A DNA stretch of 64,000 nt from Methanoregula sp. (GTDB lineage: Archaea > Halobacteriota > Methanomicrobia > Methanomicrobiales > Methanospirillaceae), in assembly GCF_023227875.1 (NCBI RefSeq), contig NZ_JALOCH010000003.1:62001-126000 (forward strand). The letters are read 5' to 3'. This document shows, piece by piece, positions 26,004 through 35,527 of this stretch. Both the position numbers and the translations under genes were made by a program. Below the pieces are notes generated by a model that saw only the letters and a program-made list of their open reading frames with translations, was not told where the DNA came from and searched no databases. The number at the start of each line of letters is the position of its first letter. Position 1 is the first letter of the stretch.

Positions 26004-27844
26004 AGATTCGGACCCGCACCCACCTGATCCTTATTGCCACGCTCGTGGTTTTTCTTATTGTCCTGAGTTTTATCACCCAGCTGGTGATAATCCAGGCATT
26101 TGGGGAAATCGAGAAGCAGGAAACTACATCCCATGTCCAGCGCTTTGTGTCCCAGATTGACTATGCAACCGAAGATGTGGCAGCAACGTGCCGCGACTGG
26201 GCACTCCGGGATGAAACCGCCGTGATTTTTGGGGAAGACCGCGGGAAAAACGATCTCCTGCGGCTGTTCCAGCCGGTCTCCATGAAAAATCTCGGTATTG
26301 ATTACATCATGGTCTACAATGCCAGCGGGGCCCGGATCTTCTCCGAGACCATAACCAAGGAGGGGGATGTCGTCTCGTCAATCCCTCCTGAACTTGATAC
26401 GATCATCCATAACAGTATCCTCCCGGAGGGCATGCAGGGCGGGATATCCGGCAGGCGGGGGCTCTCGTCGATCAATAACAACCCGGTAATTCTTGTCGGG
26501 TACCCGGTGCTCTACGGGAACCAGTCAGGATCCCTGGAAGGAACACTGGTCATGGCACGGCTGCTTGACAGGGACCGGATCGACGAGATTAACCGGATGC
26601 TCCAGATGGATGGATCGCTCATCCAGTATACTCCCGGCTCTTTTGACGGGATAATATCCGTACAGGAAACGGAGGCAGCCCGGGAAGGGGCAATCATTGT
26701 CCAGCAGTCTGGTGATAACCAACTGAAAGGTTATGCTCTTATTACCGGGATTGAAAACAAACCCACCTACTTACTCCTGAAAATTGAAACAACCCGCCCG
26801 GTACATCAGCAGGTCTGGAACTCCATCGTAATTGTCGCTGGTATCATTATTCTGCTCAGCATCATTTACCTATTTGTCGTCCAGCATCTCCTCCGGAAGT
26901 TTATCCTTACACCGTTAAGTGAGCTCGACACGGGAATGAAATCCCTCAGTGAATCCGGGGATCTCTCCCTCCGCATGTCCGAGACCGGCGATGAGGAGGT
27001 GATCTCACTTATCCAGTCTCTCAACCTGATGCTCGAAACGATCCAGTCCCAGCAACAGGAGTTGCACGCACTCCTCGAAGAGATCGAGCAGCAGCGGGAC
27101 GATTTGCAAGATGCCCGTGAGGAGCTGGCAAAACGTAACCGGGATCTGGAGGAGCTGAACCGTAAGGCCAATCTCTATCTCGACATTTATCTTGACGCCA
27201 TCACGTATGAAATCCTCAATGCAATCATGGGACTGCGGGGATATGCTGAACTGGTACAGAGTACTGCCGATGAAACAGAACGGAAGTTTGCCGAAAAAAT
27301 CATCCATCTCGCCAAGAAGAGTGACGATGTTATCCGGAATATCGAAACCATCAGCCGGATCTACAAGAATCCCCCGGAAATCAAGTGCGTGGACCTTGCC
27401 TCAATCGTAAAAAAGGAGATGGGATCGCGAATGGGAGCTCACATAATTATGGAGCAATGCAACAGGAGCGTGCTCGCCAATGATATGTTGGGAGTTGTCT
27501 TCGACAATATCTTCTCTAACAGCCTGAAATTTGGGGGGAAAGATACAACGATAACGGTTAGTGCCAGGGAAATACCTCAGGATATGGTGGAGATCACGGT
27601 AAGTGATAACGGGCCGGGGATTCCCGATACGTTAAAACCCCTCATATTCGACCGTTTCACTCAGGACACCAGGATACGGAGCAGTTACGGTCTTGGGCTG
27701 CATATCGTGAAAATGCTGGTTGAAAGTTATGGGGGGAACATCTGGGCGGAAGATCGAATCCCGGGGGAGCAACAGTCCGGGGCGGTGATACGGTTTACCC
27801 TGCGGCTTATTCGGGCACAGCTATTGACCTCGAAAACCAAATGA
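26000..27844 (+). CDS. CHASE4/HAMP sensor kinase-like protein with Tyr at the His site
   Basis: The 614-residue protein has a first membrane helix at about 8-32 and an external CHASE4-like sensor domain (about 40-270, with TCRDWALRDETAV). A second helix lies at about 275-298, then HAMP (LTPLSELDTGMKSLSESGD), a long coiled coil and a kinase core. The dimerisation helix reads LDAITYEILNAIMG. Related archaeal kinases have His (THD or RHD) where Tyr403 sits here. The ATPase motifs NIFSNSLKFGGK, DNGPGIP and GLGLHIVKML look intact. It may phosphorylate a partner's receiver in an unusual way, act as a phosphatase, or signal by conformation. Confidence 0.87.
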   Translation: MKIRTRTHLILIATLVVFLIVLSFITQLVIIQAFGEIEKQETTSHVQRFVSQIDYATEDVAATCRDWALRDETAVIFGEDRGKNDLLRLFQPVSMKNLGIDYIMVYNASGARIFSETITKEGDVVSSIPPELDTIIHNSILPEGMQGGISGRRGLSSINNNPVILVGYPVLYGNQSGSLEGTLVMARLLDRDRIDEINRMLQMDGSLIQYTPGSFDGIISVQETEAAREGAIIVQQSGDNQLKGYALITGIENKPTYLLLKIETTRPVHQQVWNSIVIVAGIIILLSIIYLFVVQHLLRKFILTPLSELDTGMKSLSESGDLSLRMSETGDEEVISLIQSLNLMLETIQSQQQELHALLEEIEQQRDDLQDAREELAKRNRDLEELNRKANLYLDIYLDAITYEILNAIMGLRGYAELVQSTADETERKFAEKIIHLAKKSDDVIRNIETISRIYKNPPEIKCVDLASIVKKEMGSRMGAHIIMEQCNRSVLANDMLGVVFDNIFSNSLKFGGKDTTITVSAREIPQDMVEITVSDNGPGIPDTLKPLIFDRFTQDTRIRSSYGLGLHIVKMLVESYGGNIWAEDRIPGEQQSGAVIRFTLRLIRAQLLTSKTK

Positions 27845-28041
27845 ATGCTACTGCACCTTCATGAGGATGATCACCGGATGCGCCGGGCTATATTTCAGCG
27901 CGAAGCATGCGGATATATTCCGATCACCCAACTGGTTGGCGAGGTTTTCCCAGATAACCCGCGTACTGAAAAAGGAGCGCCTTTATATGATTATATTGAA
28001 AAAATCCGGATTTTCTTTTCTTATAAGCAAAAATGAAAAAA

Positions 28042-29073
28042 TCAGTATCCAATCACAACGCGGATCACTACAAACGCGGCGAACCCTATGGCGGCACTGA
28101 TGGGGATCGTGAGTATCCATGCCCACATGATGTTCCGGGCAACACCCCATTTCACTGTGCTGGTACCCATGGTTGACCCCACGCCCATGATGGACGTGCA
28201 GATGATGTGAGTTGTACTGACCGGGATCCCGGCAACAGACGCACCGAGAATGGTTGCAGCACCGGCAGTTTCTGCGGCAAACCCGTGCACCGGGCGGAGC
28301 TTGGTGATCTTGTAGCCCATGGTCTTGACAATCCGCCAGCCCCCGGAAAGGGTGCCGAGTGCAATGGCAGTGTACGAGGCAAGGATGACCCACAGCGGCA
28401 CCGGCAGAGTGTTGGGATCCACGGAAGCTCCGAAGTACCCAATCGAGAAGAGGAGGGGAAGGATGATCCCCATAGTCTTCTGGGCATCGTTCGTACCGTG
28501 GCTGAAACTGTATGCTGCTGCCGAACAGAGCTGGAGACGTTTGAAATAGGTCTCTGTACTCTGCTTGTTTGCTTTTTTTGTGAGATTGAGGACAAGGGCC
28601 ATGAACAAAAATCCGCAGACAAGCCCGATTACCGGGGAGACGAACATGAAAGTCACCACGAGCATGACCGTTTCCATCTTGATGGCGGCAAGGCCCGCGG
28701 CTGAGATACCGGCACCGGCAAGCCCCCCGATGAGCGCATGGGAGGAAGATGTGGGGAGACCAAAGAACCAGGTAATCAGGTTCCACGTGATTGCACCGAT
28801 CAGCGCACCGAGAATGATATAGGGGACGACAGCGGTCTCGACGAAGTCAAGGTGGATGATCTTGCTGACCGTGCTCGCAACGGCAACGCCGAACCCGAAC
28901 GCTGCAATGAAGTTGAAGAACGCAGCAAAGACTACCGCATTCCGCGGTGACAGGACCTTGGTCGAGACGACCGTTGAGATCGAGTTGGCCGAGTCATGGA
29001 ACCCGTTGGTGAAGTCGAAGACCAGCGCAATGCCGATGATGATGATGATCAGTTCCCACGTTGCTTCGATCAT
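28042..29073 (-). CDS. Inorganic phosphate transporter, Pit family (copy 2)
   Basis: The 343-residue protein has exactly the length of copy 1 (20972-22003) and is almost identical in its signature segments (FDFTNGFHDSANSIS, GLPTSSSHALIGG, YSFSHGTNDAQKTMG). Most differences are conservative changes in membrane helices. The DNA is also very similar, so the duplication is fairly recent or maintained by gene conversion. It is followed upstream on the same strand by a DUF47 protein ending 32 bp before its start, the classical Pit accessory arrangement. Copy 1 instead faces PhoU. Substrate could be phosphate or a related oxyanion. Confidence 0.93.
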   Translation of the reverse strand: MIEATWELIIIIIGIALVFDFTNGFHDSANSISTVVSTKVLSPRNAVVFAAFFNFIAAFGFGVAVASTVSKIIHLDFVETAVVPYIILGALIGAITWNLITWFFGLPTSSSHALIGGLAGAGISAAGLAAIKMETVMLVVTFMFVSPVIGLVCGFLFMALVLNLTKKANKQSTETYFKRLQLCSAAAYSFSHGTNDAQKTMGIILPLLFSIGYFGASVDPNTLPVPLWVILASYTAIALGTLSGGWRIVKTMGYKITKLRPVHGFAAETAGAATILGASVAGIPVSTTHIICTSIMGVGSTMGTSTVKWGVARNIMWAWILTIPISAAIGFAAFVVIRVVIGY

Positions 29074-29105
29074 GCCAGCCTCTCAAAGTCCCCTTTAAAT
29101 TATGG

Positions 29106-29735
29106 TTATGAATGCCGTATTGCGATGTCGGAGAGGACGTTTGCCACGTCTTCGCACCGGTCGGTCGCGGTCTCGAGGTGCTCGTAGATGTCCTTGAACT
29201 TGATGATCATGATCGCGTCGTTGGTCCTGAAGAGTTCGGTGACCGCATGGGCAAGCACATCATCGGCAAGGTTCTCCAGCCGGTTCACCTCGATGCAGCG
29301 CTCCTCGATATAGCGGGGGTCCTTGATCGACCGGATACCCTTGACGGCACTCTCGATCTCGACTGAGGACATATGGATCAGTTTTGCGAGTTCGACCATG
29401 TGCGAGTCGGCGCATTCGATACCGTAATAGAGCATCTTCTCGGTCGCCCCGTCAATGAAGTCCAGCACATCGTCAAGGCTCGAGGCAAGCCGGGAGATCT
29501 CCTCGGGATCGAGCGGCGTGATGAAGGTGGTGTTCAGCTGGTTGTAGATGTCGTGCGTTAAGAGATCGCCCTTGTGTTCGAGTTTCTCGATCGCATGACG
29601 CTTATCCTTGACATTGGAGAAGTCTTCAGTGAGGGCAACCAGCTGCCACGCCGCCTCTTTCACAATTCCCGCCTGTTTTTCAAACAGGTCAAAAAACACT
29701 TTATCCTGAGGTATCAGCAATTCCCGCAAGCCCAT
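29106..29735 (-). CDS. DUF47 (PhoU-like) Pit accessory protein 1
   Basis: The 209-residue all-helical protein starts MGLRELLIPQDKVFFDLFEK. It contains the DUF47 hallmarks EHKGDLLTHDIYNQL and FITPLDPEEISRLASSLDDV, with acidic and His residues suited to metal binding. DUF47 proteins are PhoU relatives encoded next to Pit transporters and thought to control them. I chose the ATG at 29735, which gives the same length as the second DUF47 protein here; a GTG three codons earlier is possible. It precedes Pit copy 2 on the same strand. Confidence 0.9.
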   Translation of the reverse strand: MGLRELLIPQDKVFFDLFEKQAGIVKEAAWQLVALTEDFSNVKDKRHAIEKLEHKGDLLTHDIYNQLNTTFITPLDPEEISRLASSLDDVLDFIDGATEKMLYYGIECADSHMVELAKLIHMSSVEIESAVKGIRSIKDPRYIEERCIEVNRLENLADDVLAHAVTELFRTNDAIMIIKFKDIYEHLETATDRCEDVANVLSDIAIRHS

Positions 29736-29800
29736 AACAAACACAAACCCAGAGGTAATCAGTGGGGAATCTTAAAAAATATAACGGAATTCCACAGGGC

Positions 29801-30991
29801 TCATAATACCGTCAGGGCAAGCGAGACCGCGAAGTACCCGGCCCAGGCAACCGCGATGGCAAGCGGGATAGTGATAATCCATGCGGTCATCATCTCTCGC
29901 ACTACCTTCCACTGCACCGCGTTCTTTCCCCGCGTTGCACCGACCCCGATGATCGCCCCGTTGATCGCATGAGTCGAGGAGACCGGGATACCCACTTCAG
30001 TAATGGCAACGAGGATCGCGCTGCTCGCGGTTGCCGCACAGAATCCCTGGTACGGGCGGATCTTCGTTATCTGCTTTGCCATCTTGTCCACGACCTGCCA
30101 CCCGCCGAAGCAGGTGCCAAGGCCGATCGCAACAGCTGATGTGAGAATGACCCATTGTGGTACATCAAAAGTCAGCAGGAGGCCGGAGGATACCAGCAGG
30201 GCCGTGATGACCCCGACGGCATGCTGTCCGTCGTTCGCACCGTGGGCGGTTGCCTGGAGCAGGCTGGCAAGCACGTGGAGGGGCTGGAAGATCCGCCTCA
30301 TACGGTTCCGGCGGGAATACCGGAAGAGGTGGGAGATGAGGATGTCGAAGAGGAATGCCCCCACGATTCCGATGATCGGGGAGATGAAGATGAAGAGTAC
30401 GATTGCGAGGAGTCCGGAGATCTTGAGGGCCCCGCTCAGCATCAGGACCGGGATGATCAAGGCTGCACCGCAGACTGCTCCCAGCATGGCACCGAGCCGG
30501 ATATCCTCCTTGAACGAGGCGGTGAACAGGCCAAGGATGATCGCCCCGATAACTCCCCCGATCAGGCCATAAAAGGCGACCTGCTCCAACGTGCTGATCG
30601 AGGGGAGGATCACTGCTGACAGTCCCGCGACGGCTATCCCGGCACCGAGCAGCCCGCCCACCATCGCATGGCTGCTCGAGATGGGGATGCCGCTCCGGGT
30701 TGCGACAAAGACGAGGCCGATCGCGGCGCCCATGGCGACAACGATGGATAACGGCGTGAGTCCGCTCGCATGTACGATAGCCGTGCCGATAGTGGCTGCA
30801 ACGGCGGTCGTGAAGAGGAACGGCCCAATCATGTTGCAAATCCCTGTATAGAGGACAGCCTTGAACGGTGACAGGGCCTTTGTTGCGACTACGGTAGCAA
30901 TTGAATGCGAGGCATCATTGAGCCCGTTGACAAAGTTCAGGGCAAGGGCCAGGATGATGCCGAACAGGACGATGGGTTCCATACCGATCAT
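29801..30991 (-). CDS. Inorganic phosphate transporter, Pit family (copy 3, divergent)
   Basis: The 396-residue Pit member is longer and clearly distinct from copies 1 and 2. ALNFVNGLNDASHSIATVVA and GANDGQHAVGVI are the two Pit signature repeats. GIPISSSHAMVGG and GIPVSSTHAINGAIIGVG are the paired SSSH/SSTH loops. A hydrophilic loop rich in Arg (YSRRNRMRR) lies mid-protein. Its start overlaps the stop of a DUF47 gene as ATGA, so transporter and partner are coupled. The divergence from the other two suggests a different substrate, affinity or coupling ion. Confidence 0.92.
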   Translation of the reverse strand: MIGMEPIVLFGIILALALNFVNGLNDASHSIATVVATKALSPFKAVLYTGICNMIGPFLFTTAVAATIGTAIVHASGLTPLSIVVAMGAAIGLVFVATRSGIPISSSHAMVGGLLGAGIAVAGLSAVILPSISTLEQVAFYGLIGGVIGAIILGLFTASFKEDIRLGAMLGAVCGAALIIPVLMLSGALKISGLLAIVLFIFISPIIGIVGAFLFDILISHLFRYSRRNRMRRIFQPLHVLASLLQATAHGANDGQHAVGVITALLVSSGLLLTFDVPQWVILTSAVAIGLGTCFGGWQVVDKMAKQITKIRPYQGFCAATASSAILVAITEVGIPVSSTHAINGAIIGVGATRGKNAVQWKVVREMMTAWIITIPLAIAVAWAGYFAVSLALTVL

Positions 30992-31617
30992 ACGTGGGCC
31001 ATGGAGATGTCGTTGAGGGCGTGCCCGACATCATTGCACTTCTCCATCACCTTGGCCAGACTTTCATAGATATCCTTGAGTTTGATGATCAGGAGGAGAT
31101 CCTGTGTCTTGAAAAGATCAAGGACTGCCCGTGAGAGGAGTTCGGTGGAAAGATTATACAACCGGCCGATCTCAAGAGAGTGGGTCTTCACATCTTCGGG
31201 GTTCTTCAGCGTGGCAAGGCTCTCCACCGCATGGGTGATCTCCGAACTGGCAAGCAGGATGAGATAGGAATATTCTTTAAGCACGTCGTTTGTTGCCGGG
31301 ATCCCGTAGTTGCACAACTGGTGGGTGACCCAGTCGATCTTGTCGAGAACATCATCGAATGCCGGGGCGAGCCGTGCGATCTCCTCCGGTTCGAGCGGGG
31401 TAATAAGCGATTCGTCCAGCTGCTCGAAGATCTTCCGGGTGATCTCGTCCCCGAGGTGCTCGATCTGCCGCACCTTGTGGGCCTTCTCGGTCCCCCCGGG
31501 CAGCTCGTGGGTGATCTCGTTGAGGGTGGTTGATGCTTCATTGATCTTCTCCGCCATCTCATGGAACAGCGTGAAAAAGATCTTGTCCTCGGGAAGGATC
31601 AGGTCACGGATGCGCAT
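30988..31617 (-). CDS. DUF47 (PhoU-like) Pit accessory protein 2
   Basis: The 209-residue helical protein is paralogous to the one at 29106-29735. It begins MRIRDLILPEDKIFFTLFHE and has EHLGDEITRKIFEQLDESLITPLEPEE in two conserved blocks. The end overlaps the start of Pit copy 3 as ATGA. The pairing order DUF47-Pit is the same for both operons, which suggests each DUF47 serves its own transporter. It is the promoter-proximal gene of this operon. Confidence 0.9.
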   Translation of the reverse strand: MRIRDLILPEDKIFFTLFHEMAEKINEASTTLNEITHELPGGTEKAHKVRQIEHLGDEITRKIFEQLDESLITPLEPEEIARLAPAFDDVLDKIDWVTHQLCNYGIPATNDVLKEYSYLILLASSEITHAVESLATLKNPEDVKTHSLEIGRLYNLSTELLSRAVLDLFKTQDLLLIIKLKDIYESLAKVMEKCNDVGHALNDISMAHV

Positions 31618-31736
31618 GGTCTTCAGACATACCCTTAATTCCCAAGGATAAAAAGGGTGTGTCCACGACCTGATAGAAAAGCGAAGAAAACGTCTGATGT
31701 GGCCCGTGGGGGACTGGAGGCGAGGTCATTCCCCGG

Positions 31737-33071
31737 TCACCGGGAGGGTCCTGAAGCAGTATTATTTCCGGCTTTCCGGACCTCTTCGGGAGGTGTGATG
31801 ATCTCAAATAATACCCCGTTGCCCGGGACGCCGGTCTCCCGGATCGTGATACCCGTAATCCCCAGGATCTCCCGGCTCAGGAACAGGCCAAGCCCGGTAT
31901 TTTTCCCAAACCCCTTCTGGAAGATCTTCTCCTTGTCCATCTCCGGTACCCCCTCCCCATCATCCTGGTACCGGATAACAACCCCGCCGGTGTCCAGTCG
32001 TTCCGCGGAGATAGTGACCTGCTGCACATGCCTGCCATGGCGGATGGAGTTGTCTGCCAGGTTCCCGAAGACCTTTGCGAGCAGAGGATCGGCATATATC
32101 TCGATTGCGAGGTCCCGGGTCACGAGCCCGATTCCCGCCCCCTTGAGCCAGGGCTGTAACCGTTCCACGATCTTCCTGATATCCTGCCAGCGGGGGGCCT
32201 GCGCCCCGACATTTTCGTAACTTTTTGTGAAGGCAATCTGCTTTTGGATGGTCAGCGCCGCAATCCTCGCTTTGCTCATATACTGGAGGAGGGACGGATC
32301 GGTAATCTCCAGTTCCAGGAGCTCAATGTACGCCTGGAGGGCGAGGATCTGGTTGTTGATGTCGTGGCGGGTGATGCTCGTCATGAGGTTGAGCTTCCGG
32401 TTTGCATCCGCGAGCGCCTTCTCCACCCGGCTCCGCTCGGCATTCTCGTTCGAGAGGTTACGGTTTGCCACCTGGAGTTCCTCGATCGTTGTTGTCAGTT
32501 CCTCGTTTAACGAACTCGCATGCTCGTGTGCTTCCGAGAGCTCGGTATTTTTCCGCACGGCAAACTCGTACGTGGAGAGGAGGATATTCAGGATCCGGGA
32601 CCGGCTTGCCGTGATCGTGTGCGGCTGGCGGTCAAACACAATATCGATGCCGGTCCTGGGACCATCGGGATCGGGGGCTGCGGTGGCTTCAAACGTGTCC
32701 ATGATCCGCGAAAAGACCTGTCCGGGATCAAAGGGTTTCACGATAAAATTGTCTGCTCCTGCCTCAAGACCCCTGAGTACATCGGCGGGATCGTAGAGCT
32801 GCGTGACAAGGATGACCGGGATGCCCGCGGTTGTTGTGTCTGACTTGATCGCCCGGCAGAGCTCGTACCCGTCCATCTCCGGCATGATGATGTCGGTCAG
32901 CACCATGTCAGGTTGTTCGTTCCCGATTTTATCGAGCGCATCGCGGCCATCCGCTGCCAGCGTCACCCGGTATCCCTTTGTTTCGACAAGGTGGCCGAGA
33001 TATTCCGCCTGGGTGCGGCTGTCCTCAACTACGAGGATCCTCCGGCCCGCAACCCCTGTCTTATTAATCAT
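31737..33071 (-). CDS. Hybrid protein: receiver domain plus histidine kinase
   Basis: The 444-residue soluble protein has an N-terminal receiver (about 10-130) with VVEDSRTQ, LTDIIMPEMDG (phospho-acceptor) and FIVKPFDPG. A coiled-coil linker follows at about 165-235. The kinase core has MTSITRHDINNQILAL (phospho-acceptor His), NLADNSIRHG, DDGEGVP and KGFGKNTGLGLFL. No membrane segment is present. The receiver-first order suggests it is activated by another kinase. Its C-terminal half closely resembles the kinases at 24711 and 56174. Confidence 0.9.
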   Translation of the reverse strand: MINKTGVAGRRILVVEDSRTQAEYLGHLVETKGYRVTLAADGRDALDKIGNEQPDMVLTDIIMPEMDGYELCRAIKSDTTTAGIPVILVTQLYDPADVLRGLEAGADNFIVKPFDPGQVFSRIMDTFEATAAPDPDGPRTGIDIVFDRQPHTITASRSRILNILLSTYEFAVRKNTELSEAHEHASSLNEELTTTIEELQVANRNLSNENAERSRVEKALADANRKLNLMTSITRHDINNQILALQAYIELLELEITDPSLLQYMSKARIAALTIQKQIAFTKSYENVGAQAPRWQDIRKIVERLQPWLKGAGIGLVTRDLAIEIYADPLLAKVFGNLADNSIRHGRHVQQVTISAERLDTGGVVIRYQDDGEGVPEMDKEKIFQKGFGKNTGLGLFLSREILGITGITIRETGVPGNGVLFEIITPPEEVRKAGNNTASGPSR

Positions 33072-33219
33072 CGCAACTTCCGGATATCCCTTTGCTGGTA
33101 TATAAGTGATATATTATTGATCCTGCAAGAGTCCATATGAAGCCGTGCTGGCGGGGAGGGCGCGAAGGTGAGAACCGGGTGAAGCGTGTTCAGGAAACCA
33201 GAATAGAAATAGAACGGGA

Positions 33220-33291
33220 TGGACCGGGCGGGAATTGAACCCGCGGCCTCTTCCATGCCAAGGAAGCGATCTACCACTGATCTACCGGCCC
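33220..33291 (-). tRNA. tRNA-Ala (anticodon GGC)
   Basis: Read on the minus strand, acceptor GGGCCGG pairs with CCGGTCC. This includes a G-U pair at the third position, the known identity element of alanine tRNA. Anticodon stem CTTCC/GGAAG encloses TTGGCAT, so the anticodon is GGC. The T arm is GCGGG TTCAATT CCCGC and the discriminator base is A. No intron is seen. Confidence 0.94.
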
Positions 33292-33507
33292 GCTCCTATC
33301 TACTAGGTTGCCATAGGATAAAAGAATTGTTTGTCCGGTGCCTGACCCGACCCATTACACCCGGACCCCGCGACACCGGCTCTTTAAAAAAACGCTGGAC
33401 ACTGGTGGACGCTAGTTATTAGTGTTCCCTCACCAACATTTTCCTGCGAAGGATCATATGACGGGTATATACACAACGGCAACCGGCTGTGCCCCGGGGT
33501 GGCACTG

Positions 33508-34182
33508 ATGCTCGGGATTATCGGCGGCACGAGCCTGCTCTTTTCAACGCTCCCGAAACTGGAGAAGCGACAAGTAGCGACACCCTTTGGCAACGCCGAA
33601 CTGCTCTGCGGCGACAACCTTGTCATGCTGATGCGCCACCAGCACAACCGCCCCCCTCACCGGATCAATTTCCGGGCAAACCTTGCGGCCATGGCGATTG
33701 CCGGTGTGATGCATATCGTGGCGTTCGGGTCATCGGGCTCGCTCAAACAGGAGATTGCGCCCGGGTCCATGCTCATCCCCACGGACTATGTCAGCATGTC
33801 CGACATCCCGTCCATCCACGACCACGCGATCGAGCATGTCCGGCCGGAACTTTCGGAAGACCTGGCAAAGAACCTTGCAGGGATCGTGCCCTCGGCCCGG
33901 TTTGGCGGAGTGTATGTCCAGACCCGGGGGCCCCGGATCGAGACGATCGCGGAGGTGAATGCGCTTGCCGGTATCGCTGACGTGGTGGGCATGACCGTTG
34001 CATCCGAGGCAACCCTTGCGTGCGAGCTCAACATAGACTTTGCCGCGCTCTGCACGGTTGAGAACTACGCGAACGGGCTCGGGGATGAGGTGCTGACGTA
34101 CGAGCATATCGTGGACGTGTCGCGGAAACACAAAGATCGGACGGAAGAGATTGTGAATACGATAATAACGCACATGAGCTAA
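33508..34182 (+). CDS. Purine nucleoside / 5'-methylthioadenosine phosphorylase family
   Basis: The 224-residue protein opens with MLGIIGGTSLL, the phosphate-binding start of MTA phosphorylase-type enzymes. It has RHQHNRPPHRINFRAN (His-rich sugar/phosphate region) and GSSGSLKQEIAPGS. GPRIETIAEV and VVGMTVASEATLACEL form the purine and ribose pocket. It should cleave a purine nucleoside with phosphate, most likely methylthioinosine, methylthioadenosine or inosine/guanosine. GGGGTGG just upstream supports the ATG at 33508. The next gene is a 5'-deoxyadenosine deaminase-type enzyme, so the pair probably salvages by-products of S-adenosylmethionine reactions. Confidence 0.88.
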   Translation: MLGIIGGTSLLFSTLPKLEKRQVATPFGNAELLCGDNLVMLMRHQHNRPPHRINFRANLAAMAIAGVMHIVAFGSSGSLKQEIAPGSMLIPTDYVSMSDIPSIHDHAIEHVRPELSEDLAKNLAGIVPSARFGGVYVQTRGPRIETIAEVNALAGIADVVGMTVASEATLACELNIDFAALCTVENYANGLGDEVLTYEHIVDVSRKHKDRTEEIVNTIITHMS

Positions 34183-34198
34183 AGGAGGACGAACGAGT

Positions 34199-35524
34199 AT
34201 GATGGATTACGACACGAACGGGATTTTTGGCAAGAACCACTCCCTGATGATTACGAACGTTATGGTGGACGGCCGCCTGGTCGAGATTGTCATTGACGAG
34301 AAGGGAATGATCTCTTCCCTCGGTGAGAACGCGGGAAAAGAGTGGAAGGGCGACGAGGACTTTCTTATTGACGGGAACGGGGCGCTCGCCCTGCCGGGCC
34401 TCATCAACACCCACACCCACGCGGCGATGAGCCTGCTGCGGGGGTATGCCGACGACATGATCCTGCAGGACTGGCTCGCCCAGAAGATCTGGCCCCTCGA
34501 GGCGCACCTGACCCAAAAAGATGTGTACTGGGGGACAAAACTCGCCTGCCTCGAGATGATCCGGTCCGGCACGACCGCGTTCAACGATATGTACTTCATG
34601 ATGGACCAGGCGGCAGCAGCCGTGAACGAGGCCGGCATCCGGGCCGTACTCTCGTACGGGTTCATCGACCTGTCCAGCGTGGAGAAGCGCGAAGCGGAGT
34701 GCAAGGCCACCGAGAAACTGGCAGCGGATATAAAGGCCATGAACAACCCGCGGATCAAATTCGCGGTCGGCCCCCACTCGCCCTACACGGTCTCTCCTGA
34801 AGGGCTGAAGTGGTGTGCGGAGTTTGCGCAGGCGCAGAAATGCGGGATCCATATCCATCTCTCCGAAACCGAGAAGGAAGTGACTGATTGTGTTGCAGCG
34901 CACGGCAAACGCCCGGCCGCCCACGTCGATGCCTGTGGCCTCCTTACGCCGCAGACGGTCGCCGCCCACTGTTGCTGGCTGGACGACGCGGAGTGCCAGC
35001 TCCTTGGGAAACGGAGCGTTTCGGTGTCCCACAACCCGGCAAGCAACATGAAACTCGCCACCAACCGGGCGATGCCGTACCAGGCGCTCACGGTTGCGGG
35101 GGCAAACCCCTGCCTCGGGACCGATGGCTGCTCCTCCAACAACAACCTCGACATGTTCGAGGAAATGAAGATCGCGGCCCTCCTCCAGAAGTTCTTCTGG
35201 AACAATCCCACGATCCTGCCGGCGCCCGAAGCCCTTGCGATGGCAACGGAAAACGGGGCCAAGGCGCTCGGTCTTGCGACCGGGCGGCTCGCGGCCGGGA
35301 CACCTGCCGATATCATCCTTGTCAGCAAACGGGATGCCTGTAATGTCCCGCTCCACAACGCGGCTTCGAATCTGGTCTATGCCTGCAACGGCTGTTCTGT
35401 CGAGACCACCATCTGCAACGGCCGGGTCCTGATGCTCGACCGTGGCATCCCGGACGAGGCGAATATCGTGAACGGTGCGGCAGAGGCCGCCTTCGGGCTC
35501 GTGGAACGGGCAAAGACCGCGTAA
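34199..35524 (+). CDS. dadD: 5'-deoxyadenosine / MTA / S-adenosylhomocysteine deaminase
   Basis: The 441-residue amidohydrolase has the metal site motifs GLINTHTHAAMSLLRG (HxH), GPHSPYTVSP, HIHLSETEKEV and the late Asp in CLGTDGCSSNNNLDMF. It deaminates the adenine of 5'-deoxyadenosine and related nucleosides. Methanogens use many radical SAM enzymes and need this salvage step. An AGGAGG site lies before two adjacent ATGs (34199 and 34202), and either could be used. It follows the phosphorylase gene by 16 bp. The exact preferred substrate within the DadD/MtaD family cannot be read from sequence. Confidence 0.92.
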   Translation: MMDYDTNGIFGKNHSLMITNVMVDGRLVEIVIDEKGMISSLGENAGKEWKGDEDFLIDGNGALALPGLINTHTHAAMSLLRGYADDMILQDWLAQKIWPLEAHLTQKDVYWGTKLACLEMIRSGTTAFNDMYFMMDQAAAAVNEAGIRAVLSYGFIDLSSVEKREAECKATEKLAADIKAMNNPRIKFAVGPHSPYTVSPEGLKWCAEFAQAQKCGIHIHLSETEKEVTDCVAAHGKRPAAHVDACGLLTPQTVAAHCCWLDDAECQLLGKRSVSVSHNPASNMKLATNRAMPYQALTVAGANPCLGTDGCSSNNNLDMFEEMKIAALLQKFFWNNPTILPAPEALAMATENGAKALGLATGRLAAGTPADIILVSKRDACNVPLHNAASNLVYACNGCSVETTICNGRVLMLDRGIPDEANIVNGAAEAAFGLVERAKTA

Positions 35525-35527
35525 CCT

